Assembly: GCA_937967505.1 (NCBI GenBank)
Contig: CALCJM010000127.1
Span: 1 to 64,000 of the forward strand
Direction: 5' to 3'
Source of the DNA: an uncultured Pirellulaceae bacterium
GTDB taxonomy: Bacteria; Planctomycetota; Planctomycetia; Pirellulales; Pirellulaceae
Length of the DNA stretch: 64,000 nt
The translations under genes were made by a program, and so were the position numbers. Shown piece after piece: positions 1-12,000 of this stretch (position 1 is its first letter; each line of letters opens with the position of its first letter). The notes beneath the pieces were generated by a model that was not told the origin of the DNA, made no database searches, and saw nothing but the letters and a program-made list of their open reading frames with translations.

Positions 1-3000
1 GGATTACTGTCAGGCCCCAAACCCAAGGGATCCTCACTGAGAAAACGCCCCAATTCTGCCGAATAACGACGCGCACGGTAGTCATAGGTCCCTGAAGCTT
101 CATCCCACATCCGACCTGCGTAATAATGAGTCTGCTCAACTACCCCCGCAGATACTGACAGGTCAACCGGAGAAATCAGCGCGCCCGAGTCATCGAAGAA
201 TTGCTGCTGTCTGATATTCCCAAACGCATCGTAGTCGATCGTTTTTCTGATCCTGCCGGTGGAGTCGCCGATCTGACGAACAGAGTTTTGATGATCGCCG
301 AACAGGTAAAGGATTGCATCGGCTTCATTAACCCCGGCAGCATCGCTAAACACGGTGTCAATCAGTGGCTGATCGGTGATTGGACCGTAAGTGTAAAGGT
401 GCTCACGGGCAACCGCATTGCCCTCTATTTTCAGTTCTTCCCGCAGCACTCCATTTTCATAAGAGAAGTGTTCAACCGATTCGCCATCGGGATCTCCCTG
501 TGTGATACGGACGACCTCGCCAGACGGATTGTACGTGTATTCTGTCCACTGGGTTGCAGGGGCAGTGTCGTCGGCGTGTGCGCTAACCCGGGTCAATCGG
601 TTGAGATGGTCCCATTCAAATCGGCGGACCGAGCCATCTGCCAATGAGGTGCGCTGCGTCAGGTTGCCTTCGGCATCATAGGCGTACCGGTACGTCCCAT
701 CATTGATGATCCGGTTGGCGGGGCCGACTTCGACCGTTTGGCCGGCAACTTCAACGCGGTTACCGTTATCATCGTAGGTCAACCCTTTGCCGTCGTCGTC
801 AGTCAACTGACCGTTGTCATCGTAACCGTAGTTTTTCCCGTCTGCGGCAACGCCGCCATCGTAAATATCAAAGCCACTGATTCGATTGGCCAGATCGTAT
901 TGGAAATCGTAGGTGCGCACCGTTGGTAAATGGTGGATGATTTGATCAATGCGTCCGACAGCATCGAACGAATAATCCGTTATCGTCGGATTAACCCACT
1001 GACCATCGGAATCACGGGTGCTACGGGAAACCGTGGCGACGGTATCATCGCCGTTGTAGGTGAATTGGAGCAAGGTGTCATTGCCGACATCATCGCCAAC
1101 GGAGGTGTGTCGCTCTATCAGTCTGCCAAGGCTGTCATAGCTGTCGCGCGTGGCAACCTGGGCGAGCCCCGAGGGGGCACCATCCAGCAGCACACCGGAT
1201 GTGGTAAAGATGGCGTCCTCCCATTGGACTTCGCCACCGGGAAGTAGCGATGGGACAAACCGGTAGTCATATTCCCGCACGACGGTCGGACGTTGTAATT
1301 CAGAGCCGACACTGGAATTGGTTTGTGACACCAACCGGCTCAAATCATCGTATTCAAACGACTGTGTTTCATTATTGGCGGTTTGCCGGATCAAGCGGCC
1401 TCCATCGTCGTAGACCCAAGTGCGCAGACCCGTTTCGGCTTGCGTTTCCGGGTCAAGCCACGTCTCGGATATCGCGCGATCGAGCGAGTCGTATTGGTAA
1501 ACCATTCGACGGCCGTTGCGGTCGATGGTCTGCACATTATTACCGTTGCTGTCGAACAGCCATTGGCGCGTTTGGTTTTCGGCGTTGGTTTCTAGGATCT
1601 GGCGATTTAAATTGTCGTATTCGAATCGGGTGGTGTTCCCTTCGGCATCGGTGAAAGCCAGTGCATTGCCGACACTGTCCCAAGCGGATCGGGATACGGC
1701 CCCGTTGCCGTCCCAAGATGCGATCAGGTTGCCGTTTAAGTCGTAAGCAGATCGGGTGCGCTCTCCGAGCGTGTTAACGATTTCTACCGTATTACCGGCC
1801 GAGTCGTAGTGGTAACGGGTGGCAGAGCGGTCAGTTGGGCCGATATCAGGATCTGAACCAAATTCATAGCCTTCACCGGTCACGCTGTGTGGATCGACGG
1901 TCCAGATCTGACGATAGAGGTTGTCATAGCGGTAGGAAGTCACCCTTGCAGGGTTGGACGAAAGGTCAGTGGAGGTGAGCAGGTTACCGACAATGTCATA
2001 GGTGTAGGCGACTTCCGATTCGGCTGTACCGGTCTGTTTGTTGTAACCCGTTTGGACGTTGGTGATTCGCCCAAGCGCATCAAACGTCTGACGGGTGACT
2101 GTTGCTCGTGGATCGGAGAGGAATTGTGTTTCTACCTGGTTGCCACGCGCGTCGTACGTGAATCCGGTGCGTACCTCGTCGGTGTCGTAGATGCGAAAGT
2201 TGGAGAACGTTGCTTGAGGAATGGCTCCACCCCCCAGCAAGTTATAAAACACCAGGTAGTTCGCATTGGCCACCAGAGGCTGGGTGCTCCCGAGCAATTC
2301 ACCGAGGCGAATCCTGATTTGGCTGGTTCCATCATCAAGCTCACCAACGAGGTGCTCGGGATTGACGCCTCGATAAGTTGAAACATCCACGCGACTCTGG
2401 ACATCCTGTGAGCCTACATGAGTGTTGGTGTCAAATCCAACCCGTAGAAAAGGAGGGAGTCCACCGGAATCCAGGTCAAATTCTAGGACCGTATTAAAGT
2501 TGATAGTTTGGGGCTGAATTTCCAGATAGTAGACCCCGTCGCCCACGAGAGTGAAAGCTGAATTGTCATTTGACAGAGTGCTGTCTGGTGAGCCGACCAG
2601 CCCTGCGGGAGTGAAAATGGAATTGAATTCCAGGGTATCTGCCGGACGCCCCTCTCCAAAAGCCGTTGTGCTCTCAATCACCCGATTGAGGTTGTCATAT
2701 TGACTTGTATTGACGATCCCAAGCGTATCAACAGACTCTAGGACATTTCCTGCCGCGTCGTACTGCCATGTCGCGATCAGATCAGAACCATCGATTGCAG
2801 CACCAATGGTCGATTCCGAGACCGGGCGATTGCGTTTGTCAAAAGTTGTACGGGTGGTTCGGGTGTCGTCTCCACCCCCACGAATCTCCCGAACTTCCAC
2901 TACATTACCGAACCCGTCGTACTTCGTTTCTGTCCTAGGGCGTGGCAGGTTGGGCGCGCCGTCAACTCCTCCGGGAACTGGAAGGTTCACAGCGGTCGAT

Positions 3001-6000
3001 CGGCCCAGTGCATCAAATTCGTAGTTGGTACTACGGCCCAGCCCGTCAGTCGATTCAATCAGGTTGCCACCCAAATCATATTCGAAGTGACTGGTGACCC
3101 ACTGGTCCATTCGCACCGCATCGGCCGACAAAGCACCAGCAGCCTCACCGGCAAGGCGTACCGCCACGGTTTGTCCTGGTTGAAGATCAATCAACCCACT
3201 TTCTTTATTTTGCCAGAGTTGAAGCGCTACGAGTGACGTGGTTGCGAATTGCTGATCCACTACCACCCACGAAATATTATTTTGCGCATGCTCTTCCGTG
3301 AAAGTCGGTGCGTTATGATGCTGGCCACGTTCCATACGTGCTACTGGTACGCCATCGACCAAAACGATCAATTTTGCATTCTCATTCGCCAGCGCATCTG
3401 CGGTGATGCTAACCCGGTAGCTGCCTGCACTGGTGGTTTCGGGAAAGGTCCACGTCGCATAGTTCGCGTTGAAGTTGGTCCATTTCGATGCTTCATTCCC
3501 CCATGCCTGTGCATCGGCGACCCGTTCCGGTGAACCGGTGGCATTGAATCCAATGGCGTCTGCATTATCCACAATTGTGGAATGCCATTGCGACGTTGAC
3601 CGGAGCCTGCCAAGGCTGTCATACTCATTGTAGACCTTGACTCCACGCGCATCGGTTTCCGCAACCACTCTTCCAACTTCATCGAATTCAACAGACGAAG
3701 CGGGAGCCTGCAAAGGTCCATTGCCGTCCGGATCAGATGAATGGGCAGAGATAACCCGGCCAAGTGAATCGTAACGTGAGTAACCGGAATTAAACAATGC
3801 GTCGGTGGAAGAAACAGCGCGACCAACGGCATCATAAAATACCCGGCTGACATTGTCGGGGGTCTGTGAAGTGGTCGCCACCACACGATTCAGACGATCA
3901 TATTTAAACCAGGTGGCGGTTTCATCTGGGCCCGTCGGAGAACCGTTGGTGTACTCCCGAAGGACACGCCCCGCATTGTCCCGCTCCACGCGCTGATAGA
4001 GGCTTTCCAACGGTCCTTCTCCGTCGGCATCCGGGAATATGGTTTTCACCTGACGACCAAACGCATCGTATTCTGTTTTTGTTGACCGGCCCAGCTCATC
4101 TATCGATTCGATCAGCCTACCGGCATTGTCGAAACGCGTTTGCAAGACCGTTCCATCAGCCTGGATAGTCTGAATTCTTCGTCCCTGATTGTCGTAGATA
4201 TAGGTTGCAACCTTGACATGTTCCTGCGTGCGATCAAACAGTCCGTCCGCCATCCGGATGTCGTCAGGATTAACCTGAGTGGCGTCAATGATCGCCGCCT
4301 GCACCATTTGTCCTCTGGCGTTGTAGAGGTTTCGAGTAACCAGCAGAGGTATCGCACCGGCATCAGGGCCGTCAAATTGTGTAGATTTTATGACGCGATT
4401 GAGTCTATCGTATTCGACCTCGGTCAAGTTTCCACGCGCGTCCACCGTTTCAATCAGCCGTCCCAAAGAATCATAGCGGTTTTCGGTTTGAACCGTCGCT
4501 TCAGTGACGCCGTTTGTTATTACGTCGTGGCTGGCTGTGCGTTGGCGTCCTAAAGAATCATAGGTAAAATTGGTCTGCGCTCCTGTCGCATCGATTGTCG
4601 CGACCAAACGCCCGGCACCATCGTAAACGTTGCGAGCTGACGTTCCGTCGGCGGCAAAGGTTTGGACCACGCGGTTCCTACTGTCATAAACATTTTCAGT
4701 TGTGTTACCCTGCGCGTCGGTAGCAGATATTACGTTTCCGACATCGTCATACTGGAATCGGGTGGATGTTCCGTCGTGGGCGATCTGAGCGGCGACTTGT
4801 CCTCGATCGGTGTAAATTGTCCGGCCAGTGGAATTCAGCGCATCCCAAGTCTGGAGCGCTTTCCCGTCGTTGCTGTACCGGTACCGCCGCAGTCCAACAT
4901 CATCGTAATGTTCAGTCTGTTGATAAATTCTGAAGTTGGAAAATGTGGATTTGAAACTTATTCCGGCTTCAGGATAATTGTTGACGTTGTGAATCAAATC
5001 AATGCGCTGATAGTCACCTTCCAGCCCCAGTTCGGTCAGGTTGATGCGGTAGTGTCGCCAACCATCACCACCAACATATTCAAGGTCATGGGTGTTTGCA
5101 CCCGGATTCCATGCACCGGTGACTTTAAACGTCTGGTGAGAGACACCATCACCGATCAGGCGAAATCCATGCAAATGCCCGGCGGTGCCTGTTCCCAAAT
5201 ACTCGAACTCAAGGATTGTCGGGCCGGAATTTGCGGTAGGTCCCGTTTCACCGGAGACATTCAGGCTGCTGCTACTCAAACCGATAGCAAATGTGCTTCC
5301 ATTAAGCTGCAGCGTCCTGCCTTCATCGATCGCACCGACACGTGATTCAAGATGTGCCGGAATGCTTAATTCGTCAAATTGATAGTGGTCATTGTTTGGT
5401 GTCTGCCATGACCGGATGACGCGACCTTGCGAATCACGTTCGAAAACACTTCCCACGCCCGTCACATCAGTTTGAAAGGTAACGTTGCCATGGTGGTCGT
5501 AAAAGGTGCGCGTTGGCGCTTGTCCATCGACCTGGGTAGCCACCCGTTGCCCGGCACGGTTGTACTGATAGGTGACTCCAACGGCAGGTTCTGCGCCGCC
5601 GGAAGTAGTTGGACCATGGGGTTCAACTGTTTTTTTCACCTTCCCACGCTGCCCCGGGTTTTGATCAGCAATATCGTACCTGATATACGTGGTCACATTG
5701 CCTTCAGCGTCGGTGCTGCTTACTATATCGCCTCGGCCATTTCGGGCCAAACTGGATTTGATTTCAACGCCGCCAGGTTCCGGGATCAGTTCTCCATCGG
5801 GATCATCTATGGGGAGAACAAATTTACGCACTGTTGTTTCACTGATCTCGCTAATGTACTGAAGGCTTTTATTCTCCGACACGAAGTAGCTGAATTCTGT
5901 TTTGACATTGTCTGGAGAAAGTGAGCTTTTTAGTTCACCAAATCGTCTCACACCTGGTGCATTGTCTTCCGCACCGTAGTACTCAAGCCGGGTCGTCGCC

Positions 6001-9000
6001 CCCGTTACGTCACTGGATGACAGTAACAGTCCTTCCTGTGGCGAGTCTGCCGCACCCCATTGATATTCCCGGAAAGTGCCATCAGCATGTCTCTGCCGTT
6101 CAAGCAATCCGTCGTTACGATGGTATAGCGTCGTCGTATTGCCGTTTTGATCGGTGAATTCCGTGACGTTCCTGAACAGGTCGTAATTGTACGACCGGGT
6201 TACGGTGTCATGTTGATCGAGAGTACCCTGCTTGCGAATACTGGTCAGAACTTTGAAAGCGCGGCGATTCGAGAAATATTCGTACTGATATGTTTGCCCT
6301 GTCTCTGGCTCAATGACGGCACGCAACATGCCAATTCGGGAATCATCAGGCCCCCCCAAGTCACTCTCGGTGAAATAGACGTATTCATTTTTGGTGCCAT
6401 CGTTATCAGAATCTGCTGAAACCAATCGGCGCTGTGAAACTGCATTGCCTGTGAAACCTGCCGCCAAGACAAATCGTGCCGTATGAAGTTTTTCTCCCCG
6501 GTCAAACTTCGAGACTTCAATCTCGGTGCCGTCGTTGCGGTATGCAAACCTCAACTCTCGCGGTAACGCGGAAGTATCCTTCACGGATTGTAATTGCAAA
6601 TTGCCGGGACCGTCCTGATAGGTCAATTCGACGCTTTGCCCATACTTGCTGGTAATTTGGTGGAGGCGTCCAATAACCACTTCACCGAAATCACCCGAGG
6701 ATTCAGCCACCATCTCAAACGTGTAGGACATCCCGTTGGATTCCTGATATTTGAACGATGCCAGTGTATCGTCAGGACGACGACTGGCGATCAGGTTTCC
6801 CCTGAGGGAATGCGGCAATATATATTCGCCGTCCGTGTCCGACCACTCAATCAGGTGAGTTGATCCATCGCCCTGCAGCCATTTAATAACGTCGTGGGAA
6901 CCACCGCTATCCGCACCTGATTCCAGAGACAGTACGCCGGTGAACGAATGGGTCCAACCAACCCCAAGTCCCACATCGAGGTCGCTTTGCGCGTTGTATG
7001 TCCGAGCAAGATTGAGCGAGATATCATTGTTCGGGAATTGGAAGTCCAGTTCACTGCGTGATAGATTGCCATTAACTGCGTTAACAGGACCCAAATCGAC
7101 TTGCTGACTGTTTGAAGAATCTTCTACAGCAGCCAATGCATTGATGCCACCACTAAATCCGCCATTGGTGACTCGACCCGAGGAATCTGAGATCAAGAAA
7201 GTACCGTTTTCCGAGTCCGTTTCAAACAGCGCCACAGAACCTTCCCAAGAATTGAGCTTGGTCTGATGGAAGGGTATGATTGCTCGACTACTGGTGACAA
7301 TCGCTTCGTTGTTGAGCTTGTCCCAAACAAGATCCGCGAGCGGGTTACTTCCATCTGCTCGCTGATGGGATCGCAATTTGTAGGTTAGCCAGTCTTTGGT
7401 TATGGAGTTGTTGTTCGGACCATATTGTGCTAACGGGCGATAAACGAGATCTGGCACACCTTCTTCAATCGTTCGGCCCGTCCACAAATCTTCTGGAATC
7501 TCATGGCCCTGATCGTCTTCCCTTGAAGTCCTACCAATGTCTTTTCCAAGGTTGCCTCGCCAGTATATGCTAATGCTGTTGTCTGGATTTCTCACACTCT
7601 CGAGCACAATCAGGCCATCGACGAGGTCTTGGACACTCGTATCAACACGATTGTCAAATGCATTCTTGATTCCACGGATTGTGGAAATCGTTTCAGTGCT
7701 GGTAATTTGCTCAATCACGCTATGTTCTAACGCTGATGAATGCCAGCCCGACAATTGAGTGGCTTCGTACTCGTTCAGCCCGGTATCGACCGAGAGGCTT
7801 CTGACGTCGAATACAGGGAGGTCAAACCCGAGGCCAACCGGAACGATTGGGAACTGGAGGTAATCCCGTGCCTCATCGGGAATGGTGTACAGCTGATTAG
7901 TCGAGGTTACCAATCCAGAGGATACCGACTGATCGACTTCGACGGAATGGAAGAGTTCGTTGACCGTTTGATTACTCTCGTTTACACCGAACCAGTAGCG
8001 TGCATTGAGATACGCCTGCAGAGCAGAAATATCCTCCAAGTCATTCCCGTCCTGCAGTGCCGCGTTTAGCTCTTCCTGAAGCTGGACAAGATGCTCTCGC
8101 GAGTATTGTTGAGCGTTGATACCCAGCGTTACAATTTCGTCAGGCCTTCGATTGTACTTCTGAATTCTGGGTGCCGACTGCGAAAGCGCTAGGGGTTGAT
8201 GGTGGGTAGCCGTAAGCTCAATCTCATCGTCATGGTCAAAACGACGACTCGACAGTGACTGCACAGTATTGCCGTCGATCGTAAGTTGCGGAATAAAATC
8301 GCCGTCTGCATTAGGTAAATTTTGATATACAATTTGAGACAGGCTATGCTCGGCAGTTGTGAATTCGTGCTCAAAACTGGAATTAGAAACTTGGGGATAA
8401 TCTGTATAGTAGAAGTGCCCGTAGTACTGATTATCCTCCAAGCCAAATATGCTAGTTCCATTAAGTGGAGCAAACCAAAGGCTTTCGAGTGTTTGTCCCG
8501 CCATACTGCTCAGGTCGAGCTGGTAGGTGCCACGCGTGCTCGTTCTGTAAAATGGTACGTCCACCCCCTGTTCACCATTGATCCGGATCCCATGCTGCTT
8601 GCCAAAAGAGGGGCTTCCTCGGTGGCTTCTAAACTGAAAGTATAAAGAACTGTTACTGCCAATGACTTTGTGCGGCTGAGCAAAATAGACATCCTTAAAG
8701 TCCTTTGAGCCGATGTTCAAAAACCCATTGCTATTTGGCATTGGGGACGAAATGGTCAATGCCTCTTCTTCGATTTCATGGCCACCGCTGTTAACAGAAA
8801 TTGAATTCCAGTGGGTAAACTGATTGCGTAGCGCAGTGTTTCCAGTAATGGCCTGCATGTTGTCAAACAACTGCAACGCACCGGTGACCTTCAACCCGTC
8901 TGCGAGAACAATTTCAGAGGCGTTCGAATTGCTGCTAGGAAGCTGGAAGAATCTCTGTTGAATAATTGCGGAACTCAGACGAGCTTCCGCCAACGATTTG

Positions 9001-12000
9001 CCTTGTGCTGTCAGCGCCTGCTGCACCTGAGTTTCATACCACTCAACAGGCAATTCGTTTCGCCCTGAAGTTGTCAGGTATTCGACTTCATCAAAACTGC
9101 CATTGAGCCCATTGTTGGTGCCGGAAAGCTCAACTCGCGCGGAATCCTGCGACTGCTTGAACTTCCACGATGGGTCAAGGTAGAAATCTGTCAGCCCTTC
9201 GGACGTTGGTGCCTTGACCTGCACCCAGACATGACGAAATTCTACACCCGCATCAGTAGCAACAGCGTCCTTGTCAAATGAAGCCCTCACGACTTCAAGA
9301 GCGGCGACATCCGTTTTCACACCCAACCATGACCGTACCTGTCCAAAATCAGCATTCACTTTCCCGAACACCAGATCCGCTTCAAAGCCGGCCTGCTCCA
9401 GTCGATCCACCAGCAGCGCGGACTGGTCCCACGGATTTCCCGCTTTGGTTTCCGCCGTCGCTTGTGGCCCTTTCAGCAGACCTGCGTAAAACTCAAGTTC
9501 AACATTGTTGTAGACATCGGAAAACAGATCGACAACTTGCTGGTAGGGAGCCTCAACGTCGGCAACCAGATTCGTTCCGGCCACTCGCTGACTTGAAAAC
9601 CACTGGCCCCAGTCTTCAGCGGTTTCGGCAAACCAATTTGCATCCCCGGTTCCCAAAGAAACACGCGCCGTGTCACCGCCGTCTCGCCCAACAAGATCAT
9701 CAATTCCATCGCGATTGACGTCACCAACGGTAATTGTCCAACGCCCTCCATCAGCTGTGAAATTTGAAGGGGTAGTGAGCGACAGGCCTGCATTGATTAT
9801 TGCAAAATCATAACTGATATCGCTGAAGTCAATGATTTTCCATGGAGAGCTGGAATGCGCACGTCCCAACAACTCCTTTGCACCGTCTCCGTCAAAATCT
9901 CCAACCAAAGTTTCGTCAAAGCTGTTGTAAATTCCGGAGGTGTGGATGGAAAACCGGTAACCATCGGAAATTGCGGCGATCCGCTCGGAGGTTGCAGAAT
10001 CCAGCATCCAGAGATCATCACGTCCATCACCATTAAGATCCGCAACCACTGTCTTTCCGGGCGTGGAAAGATTCGACAGCGTCGCGGAAATTACAGGTGC
10101 ATCAAAACGGGCACCTGTTGAATAAGCGATCTCCAAATTGCCCGATTCACGGTTGACGCCGGCAACGTCATATCTGCCATCGCCATTGAAGTCGCCAGTG
10201 GACACATCATCCCATTGCCCCCAAGCTTGATGATCAACTCCCCACCCGGACAGATTGTCAAATGAGACGAACAATCCATTTTGAGCGTTCGCATCATCGG
10301 AAATCTTGCTTTCAACGACCGTCCACCCATCGCCGCCTTCAAACTGTGCTAGGACATCGTCACGTCCGTCTCCGTTGAAGTCACCAACCCGTGAACGCTG
10401 CAATGCCGATCCTGCGTTCCCGGCTGATGAGATGAAACTCCAATTAGCGTTTCCACCGACATTATTCACGACCCAGAATGCGGAGCCGGCACCAATCGAC
10501 GCCCTGTCTATCAGGTCGATGCTGCCATCCGCATTAAAGTCACCGACCAACGGCGAATCAACAACATCAAGCTGATTGGACGCTAACAGCTTGATTACGA
10601 CGGCATCACCACTTGGAGCATCAGCAGCGATCGGCTGGCTCTTTCCACCGACATAAATTTCGCCGTTGGCTCCAACCGTAATCGCATGCGCTTTTCCAAG
10701 CCCACCCCCCACACCAATGGACAATTTACCGTCAGTGCCAAAACTTTTGTCCGGTGAACCGTCCGTATTCAAGCGCGCCACGGCGATCTGCCCAGTTTCA
10801 ATACCGTTAACGGTCGCTGTGGTTCCACCCGCGATGAGAATTTTCCCGTCTTCCTGAAGCACACCTTGCAGTCCACGGTCCTCTCCCATGAAGTGAACTG
10901 TCGCAACCCCATCTGTGCCAAAGCCACTATCAATCAATCCATCTTTGGTGAATTTGATCGCAAGGAAGTCGGATAGCGTGCTGCCTTGCTGGCTCCATCC
11001 CGTAACAATCAGGCTGTCGTCACTGTTGCGCAACAGAGAGTAAGAACCTCCGGCTATTGCCGCGGTTGCGATGCCGTTGCCATCCGGGCCAAATGACGGA
11101 TCCGGCGTTCCTGTCGGGGTCAATCGTACTACTGCAGGCCGCACGCCAACCGATGGCAGCGTGGCGCGTCCGGCAACAACGACAGCGCCATCAGACTGCA
11201 CGACCAATGACCCGGCCTGATCGTCGCCTGCTGCGATATCAATTTTTGCGATTCCATTGGTGCCGTAGGTGTCGTCCAACCTGCCATTGACCGTAGATAG
11301 TTTGGCAACCACCATGTCACCTGCGGTTGTGTCACCGATAAATTTGTCGGCTGACCCAACTACGAAAATCTGGTCACCCACGACCTTGATTGATTGGGCA
11401 AAGTCATCGCTGAATTGCGATTCTCCCCGGGCCGTTGCGACATCGAAAACAACTTGGCCATCTTGACCGAAACTACGGTCAATCGATCCGTCGATATTGT
11501 AACGAACTATCAAGATGTCATCGTCAGTCCGGCTGGTCGATGTTCGTCCCACCTGCAGAATCTTGCCATCATCCTGCAACGCGATCGCACTTGAAGACTC
11601 ATCAGCAAACCCTGATTCCAGACGATTAAAAACGGCCCTTCCACGATGGCCAAAGCTCTGGTCCGGTGATCCATCAGGATTTAAACGCGCGAGTATAAAA
11701 TCGCTTCCCGCTTCTGTAATCTGTTGTATTCGGAAGTTGGCAAGATTTATTTGATTGCTGGCACCGCTGTGATAGTTGACCAATGCCAAGGCTTTAATAT
11801 AGGCGGTACCCGGTCTGAAACCATCAAATGCGAACTCATTTCGTCCACCACCGACTACCACGGTCAAATCCTCCGACTCTTCTCCCAACACGCGGTTGAC
11901 TCCGAGCGCGTAGTTATAGGCAGCTGACCCCTGCGTATTTCTGACAGCGGTTCCCTGCGCGATTGTTGCTCCGGTCCAAGGGGCACTCAGCGTAATTACA

